The notes below the pieces were generated by a model, which was not told where the DNA came from, did not search any database, and saw only the letters and a list, made by a program, of their open reading frames with translations. A program made the position numbers and the translations under genes. From the NCBI GenBank assembly GCA_020217035.1, contig JAIWOG010000202.1:1-10000 (forward strand): DNA of 10,000 nt, read 5' to 3'. Position 1 is the stretch's first letter, and every line of letters starts with the position of its first letter. Shown here piece by piece: positions 6,555 through 10,000 of the stretch. Source of the stretch: Magnetospirillum sp. (GTDB taxonomy: Bacteria > Pseudomonadota > Alphaproteobacteria > Rhodospirillales > Magnetospirillaceae).

Positions 6555-7390
6555 ACAACGATATCGGGGTCTGCCATCAGGTAGACCCCGAGGATTTTTC
6601 CATCCCGACAGCCGAAACTCAGCACCCAGCGGGCTCCGTCCCCATCGGCGCCCACCAGCGCCGGCAGGCCGTTGACCATCGCCGGGCGCAGTTGGAAATC
6701 GGCGGGCAGGAACTTGCGCCGCACCCCCAACAGGAAACGGGTCACCTTGTCGGGGCCGAGAATGGGGTTCAGCGCTGCCTTGCCCTTGGCGCCGGCATAG
6801 CTGATCAGGCGACATTCGTCGCCCAGCAAGTCCACCAGGGCGGCATAGTCGCGCTGTTCGCAGGCGCTGGCGAAACGCTGCACCAGAATCGCCGTCTGCG
6901 CCGCGTCCCAGGCGAAGCGCGGCTGGCCCTTCAGGGCGGCGCGGGCGCGGCTCATGATCTGGCGGCAGGTGGGAATGGTCTTGTCCACGATGGCGGCGAT
7001 CTCGGCGAAATCCAAATCCATGGCCTCGCGCAGCACATAGACGGCGCGCTGTTCGGGGCTTAAGCGTTCCAACAGCAGCAACAGGCCGGTGGACAAATCC
7101 GCCTCGTCCGCTTCCACCGGGTCGAACCACGGTTCGGGCAGCCATTGACGGGTCAGTTCCCTCTGGCGCTTGGTCTTACGCAGCCGGTCGATGGCCAGCC
7201 GGGTGACCTGGGTGGTCAAGTACGCCGCCGGATCACGCACCGATCCGCCATCGACGGCGCACCATTTCAGCCAGGCATCCTGGACCACGTCGTCGGCGTC
7301 GCTGGCCGAGCCCAGCAACCGGTAAGCCAGCAGCCGCAAACGCGGCCGCTGGTCCAGGAACGGGGCAAGGCGGGAATCAGCCGTGGTCAT
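6542..7390 (-). CDS. ECF41-type RNA polymerase sigma factor with C-terminal SnoaL-like domain
   Basis: This is a 282-residue alternative sigma factor. Region 2 (about 8-75) includes RLLGSASDADDVVQDAWLKW, and region 4 (about 105-155) includes LSPEQRAVYVLREAMDLDF and a helix-turn-helix. A linker carries WLPEPW (83-88), a hallmark of ECF41. The C-terminal 160-280 is a SnoaL/NTF2-like domain known in this group to control sigma activity in place of an anti-sigma factor. Family motifs in that domain are altered: AGAKGKA where DGGGK is usual, and ADPDIV where NPDKL is usual. The ATG at 7390 overlaps the CMD gene end by 14 bases, implying translational coupling; a TTG at 7399 is an alternative start. 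The CMD partner gene and an upstream ECF41-like promoter support the assignment and suggest autoregulation. Confidence 0.9.
   Translation of the reverse strand: MTTADSRLAPFLDQRPRLRLLAYRLLGSASDADDVVQDAWLKWCAVDGGSVRDPAAYLTTQVTRLAIDRLRKTKRQRELTRQWLPEPWFDPVEADEADLSTGLLLLLERLSPEQRAVYVLREAMDLDFAEIAAIVDKTIPTCRQIMSRARAALKGQPRFAWDAAQTAILVQRFASACEQRDYAALVDLLGDECRLISYAGAKGKAALNPILGPDKVTRFLLGVRRKFLPADFQLRPAMVNGLPALVGADGDGARWVLSFGCRDGKILGVYLMADPDIVVQAT
6565..6600 (+). terminator. Rho-independent terminator of the aminotransferase gene, inside the sigma gene
   Basis: CGGGGTCTGCC (6565-6575) pairs with GGTAGACCCCG (6580-6590) through 11 bp with one G-T pair, leaving the loop ATCA. A TTTTT run follows at 6595-6599. 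It begins 11 bases after the aminotransferase stop codon, so it serves the plus-strand gene. At the same time the opposite strand encodes the last residues of the sigma factor. Confidence 0.75.
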
Positions 7391-7808
7391 AAGCGGCAAT
7401 GCCCACCCGGTTCCAGGCGTTGATGACGGCGACGATCATGGTCAGCTCGGCGACCTGCTGTTCCGAAAAATGGCTCCGCAGGTCGGCCAGCAAGGCCGGC
7501 ACGCGTTCTTCCTGGTGGCGGGTCAGCGCCTCGGCCCAAGCGAAAGCGGCTTTTTCGGCGGCGGTGAACAGGGCGGAATCCGCCCATCCGGCCACCGCGT
7601 CCAGGCGTTCTTGGCTGACGCCGTCGCGCCTTCCCCAGTCACTGTGCAGATTTTGGCAGAACAGGCACGTGTTGATCTGCGACACCCGCAGGTCAACCAG
7701 ATGCTTGAAACCACCCCCCAGGCTGGAAGCGGCCAGGGTTTCAGAGACGGCATAAAGCCCCTGATAGGCGGGCTGGGCCAAGGCGGACACGTCGAAGCGG
7801 ATATTCAT
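7377..7808 (-). CDS. Carboxymuconolactone decarboxylase / AhpD-like protein, partner of the ECF41 sigma factor
   Basis: This is a 143-residue cytosolic protein of the CMD/AhpD alkylhydroperoxidase superfamily. The catalytic-type motif CLFCQNLH places C48, C51 and H55 in the CxxCxxxH arrangement of AhpD-like redox proteins, preceded by LRVSQINT. The remainder is helical, ending AVINAWNRVGIAAYDHG, as in small single-domain members. Such proteins are the commonest neighbours of ECF41 sigma genes (the COE partners), and the sigma gene starts inside the last codons here. The ATG at 7808 has AAGGA about eight bases upstream. An ECF41-like promoter lies just before it. The substrate is unknown; a peroxide or electrophile role is plausible by family. 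Confidence 0.9.
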   Translation of the reverse strand: MNIRFDVSALAQPAYQGLYAVSETLAASSLGGGFKHLVDLRVSQINTCLFCQNLHSDWGRRDGVSQERLDAVAGWADSALFTAAEKAAFAWAEALTRHQEERVPALLADLRSHFSEQQVAELTMIVAVINAWNRVGIAAYDHG

Positions 7809-7842
7809 CGGGGCATTCCTTTGGGTTCGAAGACACCCCCAT

Positions 7843-7869
7843 GACGCGTCGGCACGGCGAAACGTGACG
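7843..7869 (-). promoter_or_regulatory. ECF41-type promoter of the CMD-sigma operon
   Basis: On the minus strand CGTCACG (7869-7863) is followed after exactly 16 bases by CGTC (7846-7843). The published ECF41 target is TGTCACA-N16-CGTC, so the GTCAC core, the -10 box and the spacing agree and only the outer bases of the -35 differ. Transcription would begin near 7836 and include the AAGGA ribosome binding site of the CMD gene. This indicates autoregulation of the operon. Confidence 0.75.
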
Positions 7870-7870
7870 G

Positions 7871-8434
7871 CTAAGCCTCGTTTTTTTTCTGGTCCAGTTG
7901 ATGGCGCAGGATCAGCGGCCCTTGGGCCAGCATGAAGGCCAAGGTGACGATCAGGCTGCCTGGCATCTTCCACAGCACCCAATGGTCGGTGCTCATCACA
8001 TGGCGGATGACTTCGTTGGCCGCCGCCATGGCGACGAAGAACAAGGCGACGCGGGCCGACAACTTGCGCCAGCCGGCATCGTCCATATTGATGGCGTGGC
8101 CCAAGACCTTCTTCAGCGCCAACTTGCGCAAAGCCAGGCCGCCGCCGATCAGCAAGGCGAACAAGGCGTAGATGATGGTCGGCTTCATCTTGATGAAGTT
8201 CTCGTCGTTCAGCCACAGGGTCAGGCCGCCGAACACCAGCACGATCGCCGCGGTGACCACCGGCATCAGCGGCACCTTGCGGGCCACCGCGAAGGACAGA
8301 CCCACCCCCACCACGGTGGCGATCATCAGCGCCACGGTGGCCGGCATCAGCCCTTGGGCGAAATAGATGGCGACGAAGATGGCCAAGGGGCCGTATTCGA
8401 CCACGGGCTTCAGCCAAGCCGGTTCCTTACTCAC
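7871..8434 (-). CDS. yciB: YciB / IspZ-family inner-membrane septation protein
   Basis: This is a 187-residue polytopic inner-membrane protein of the YciB (septation protein A, IspZ) family, linked to cell-envelope synthesis and division. It starts SKEPAWLKPVVEYGPLAIF and carries the family stretch MKPTIIYALFALLIGGGL (83-100). About five or six hydrophobic helices can be placed near 12-26, 30-50, 57-75, 83-101, 127-144 and 157-177. The charged tail ends QKKNEA. I chose the GTG at 8434 because AAAGGA lies about six bases upstream; the frame is open further but without family sequence. The last codons contain a run of eight A, a possible slippage site. The gene lies 41 bases after the lipoprotein gene on the same strand. 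Confidence 0.9.
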   Translation of the reverse strand: MSKEPAWLKPVVEYGPLAIFVAIYFAQGLMPATVALMIATVVGVGLSFAVARKVPLMPVVTAAIVLVFGGLTLWLNDENFIKMKPTIIYALFALLIGGGLALRKLALKKVLGHAINMDDAGWRKLSARVALFFVAMAAANEVIRHVMSTDHWVLWKMPGSLIVTLAFMLAQGPLILRHQLDQKKNEA

Positions 8435-8464
8435 GCCGGTTCCTTTCACGATGACAAGGCGGCC

Positions 8465-8493
8465 CTTATAGCCGATCAGCGCGGCTGGGTCAG
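8465..8493 (-). promoter_or_regulatory. Candidate sigma-70 promoter for yciB
   Basis: On the minus strand CTGACC (8493-8488), a 17-base spacer and TATAAG (8470-8465) match the consensus at four and five of six positions. Transcription would start near 8458, about 24 bases before the GTG start. The -35 box lies within the last codons of the lipoprotein gene. It would give yciB expression independent of the upstream genes. Confidence 0.4.
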
Positions 8494-9594
8494 CTTTGTC
8501 CGCAAGTCCTCGGCGAAGCTTTCGGGCGTGGCGGGCATGACGGCGCTGAGGACCACCCCGTCCTTGCCGCGCATGAACCACTCCTTTTGCCCGGGCACGT
8601 GCCAGAATACCCAGTCGTAATCGTCCTGCCGGGGCTCGTCCTGGTCGTCGGTGACCACGCGCACGGTCTTGAACAGGCCCGACGCGGCAATGAAGTTTCC
8701 GATACGGCGGTCGCGATAGCGTTCATAAGCGAAAAAACCGGGAACCGAACGCGACCACAGACGCATCAGCGCCTCGTCCCGCAGCACCGGGACGCGTCGG
8801 CCGGGATGGCGTGGCAACACCACCAAAGCCCTGTCGGCCAAGGACGGGGTGACGCCGACGACTCGCTTTTGCTCTTCGCTCAGCAAGGTGTCGAAAGCGG
8901 CGGTCAAGCCACGCAATCCCCCATATTCCTTGCCATGATAGCTGAAGACGACGCCTTTCCCCATGTCCGTGGCGCTCACATATTCCATGTCGCCGGACAG
9001 GTCTTCCAGGGCCTTTTTCACCTGGGTGACGAAGATGTCGGCCGAAGCGGCCGCAGGCAGACGGACCATCCGACCCCGCCCGTCCTTCAACCGCCAAACG
9101 TTGGCATAGCGGTACAGCACGAAATCCCGACCTTCCGCATCGGGGTCGCGCGACGCCAGGTCTTCCACCTGGAATTCGGCGAACACGGCGGATTTGCGCA
9201 GGGCGTCCAGACGCAGTTCATCCAAGCGGCGATAGAACCGCCCGACCCCGCGCTCGGCTTCCAAAGCCGCCGGCAGCACCACCCGCAGGGTCTTGCCGCT
9301 GGGTTCGGTTTCCGGGATCACGGCGGCGATCTCGCCGGCCATGCGCGTTTCCATATCCCGGATCAGTTCGTCCTCGCCCACATAGCGCCGTCCCCGCCAG
9401 TGGTAATGGTCGACCGCGTCGACCCGCATGTGGCCCAGATAGCCCACGTTGTTTTCGATGGACCGGCCTTCGGCCCGCGCCTCGGCCAGGGTCTCAGCCA
9501 GCGTGGCGGGCTTTTCCTCGGGTGCCGCGCAGGCGGTCAGGCTGGCGGCCAGCGCCAGGGCGAACAAGGATTTGGCGTGACAAGGCTTCATCAT
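8476..9594 (-). CDS. Lipoprotein of unknown function with an internal repeat
   Basis: This is a 372-residue protein with a lipoprotein signal peptide: a hydrophobic stretch to residue 19 and the lipobox LTAC, with C22 as the lipidated cysteine. It should be anchored in the inner or outer membrane facing the periplasm; A23-A24 do not suggest an Asp-type inner-membrane retention signal. I do not recognise the family. Two halves resemble each other: residues 101-165 (LRVVLP ... FYRRLDELRL ... RDFVLYRY) and 256-333 (ALVVLP ... RYRDRRIGNFI ... DYDWVFWHVP). The second half also resembles the gene just upstream. The pattern of a VVLP strand, a helix pair and a DxD(W/F)V strand is vaguely like TolB-N/CsgG-type envelope lipoproteins, but this is inference. 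The ATG at 9594 is preceded by GGAGG at five bases. The gap to the upstream gene is 11 bases, so the two are almost certainly co-transcribed. Confidence 0.8.
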   Translation of the reverse strand: MMKPCHAKSLFALALAASLTACAAPEEKPATLAETLAEARAEGRSIENNVGYLGHMRVDAVDHYHWRGRRYVGEDELIRDMETRMAGEIAAVIPETEPSGKTLRVVLPAALEAERGVGRFYRRLDELRLDALRKSAVFAEFQVEDLASRDPDAEGRDFVLYRYANVWRLKDGRGRMVRLPAAASADIFVTQVKKALEDLSGDMEYVSATDMGKGVVFSYHGKEYGGLRGLTAAFDTLLSEEQKRVVGVTPSLADRALVVLPRHPGRRVPVLRDEALMRLWSRSVPGFFAYERYRDRRIGNFIAASGLFKTVRVVTDDQDEPRQDDYDWVFWHVPGQKEWFMRGKDGVVLSAVMPATPESFAEDLRTKLTQPR

Positions 9595-9605
9595 CTTCCC
9601 CTCCC
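9595..9605 (-). promoter_or_regulatory. Ribosome binding site of the lipoprotein gene
   Basis: The whole 11-base gap between the two genes reads GGGGAGGGGAA plus flanking bases on the minus strand, giving GGAGG five bases from the ATG at 9594. It makes re-initiation after the upstream stop likely and fixes the start of the lipoprotein. Confidence 0.65.
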
Positions 9606-10000
9606 CTAGCGCATGAAGAATTTCGGTTCCATATTGTTGCGAAGCGGCCGCGGCGGCGACAGGTCGTCCAATTCCACATCGGGCGGCAGGCTCAGGGCCT
9701 CCACCAGGGCGTCGGCGAATCCACCGGGCTGGGCAGACAACTTCAACATGCCGAAATTGTGGTCGCGCGAGCTTCCCGACCACCCCCAATCGTTGGGCAG
9801 GCGCCACAAAATCCAGTCATAATCCAACGGCACCGCCCCCAACTCGTCGGCGAAAACCAAGGTGATGTCGTTGAATATCTTGCCGGCTTGCAAATAACGG
9901 GCAAAGCGCTTGTCCAGGGCCAGGCGATAGGCTTTGCGGGCACTGCTGACCAAGCCCGGCATTTCCCCGGGCAACAGCAGCAGCGTGTCGGGGCCACGGC
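9606..10000 (-). CDS. C-terminal part of a protein of unknown function, paralogous to the downstream lipoprotein (partial)
   Basis: The frame is open from the right edge to TAG at 9608-9606, giving about 130 residues of the C-terminal part. It contains TLLLLPGEMPG, a basic helix ARKAYRLALDKRFARYL, then FNDITLVFADELG and DYDWILWRLPNDW, and ends NNMEPKFFMR. The order VLP strand, helix, F-x-x-(I/V)-T/V strand and DYDW-(I/V)-(L/F)-W-x-(L/V)-P matches the second half of the lipoprotein just downstream (residues 256-333). I infer an ancient tandem duplication. It is the first visible gene of the minus-strand run. The N-terminus and any signal peptide are outside the window. Confidence 0.75.
   Translation of the reverse strand, partial: RGPDTLLLLPGEMPGLVSSARKAYRLALDKRFARYLQAGKIFNDITLVFADELGAVPLDYDWILWRLPNDWGWSGSSRDHNFGMLKLSAQPGGFADALVEALSLPPDVELDDLSPPRPLRNNMEPKFFMR

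Noticed and set aside
5244..7145. A long upstream extension of the RNase T2 frame on the minus strand
   Set aside because: It runs antisense through the aminotransferase gene and into the sigma gene. The signal peptide and GGAGG site fix the real start at 5243.
1..10000. CRISPR arrays, tRNA or rRNA genes, insertion sequences, attachment sites
   Set aside because: I found no spaced direct repeats, no tRNA-like cloverleaf sequence, no transposase or integrase, and no flanking duplications around the AT-rich gene that I could see by eye.

Overview
The window is GC-rich bacterial chromosome, dense with short intergenic gaps and mostly read from the minus strand. Codon use and gene content (YciB, an ECF41-type sigma factor with its carboxymuconolactone-decarboxylase partner, a PAS-GGDEF-EAL protein) fit an alphaproteobacterium. 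A Rhodospirillales / Magnetospirillum-like host is my best guess, but no rRNA or marker gene is present to prove it.

Layout from left to right. The edge holds the signal-peptide end of an exported protein (1-90, minus). Just upstream of it, on the same strand, is a PAS-GGDEF-EAL cyclic-di-GMP protein (143-1921). A noncoding gap with a candidate promoter and a hairpin terminator (1922-2142) precedes an AspT/YidE-type transporter with two RCK_C domains (2143-3789, minus). Divergent from it is an AT-rich orphan gene (3900-4601, plus) that looks horizontally acquired. It meets a secreted RNase T2 (4605-5243, minus) tail to tail. RNase T2 is divergent from a class V aminotransferase (5355-6554, plus).

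The right part is a minus-strand run. In transcription order it contains an incomplete protein of unknown family (9606-10000), a related lipoprotein (8476-9594), YciB (7871-8434), a CMD/AhpD-like protein (7377-7808) and an ECF41-type sigma factor (6542-7390). The last two form a classic ECF41 module. An ECF41-like promoter, GTCAC core then CGTC with the right 16-base spacing, lies directly upstream of the CMD gene, so the pair is probably autoregulated rather than simply read through from yciB.

The points most worth a second look are: the ECF41 module with its altered C-terminal regulatory motifs; the GGDEF domain that lost a metal-binding Asp beside an intact EAL domain; the tandem DYDW-motif proteins, with a repeat both inside and between genes; the AT-rich orphan gene with a strong internal hairpin; a symmetric 42-bp element before the transporter; and a terminator embedded in the sigma gene. 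I see no CRISPR array, tRNA, rRNA or insertion sequence, and no clear case for a wholly new multi-gene system.
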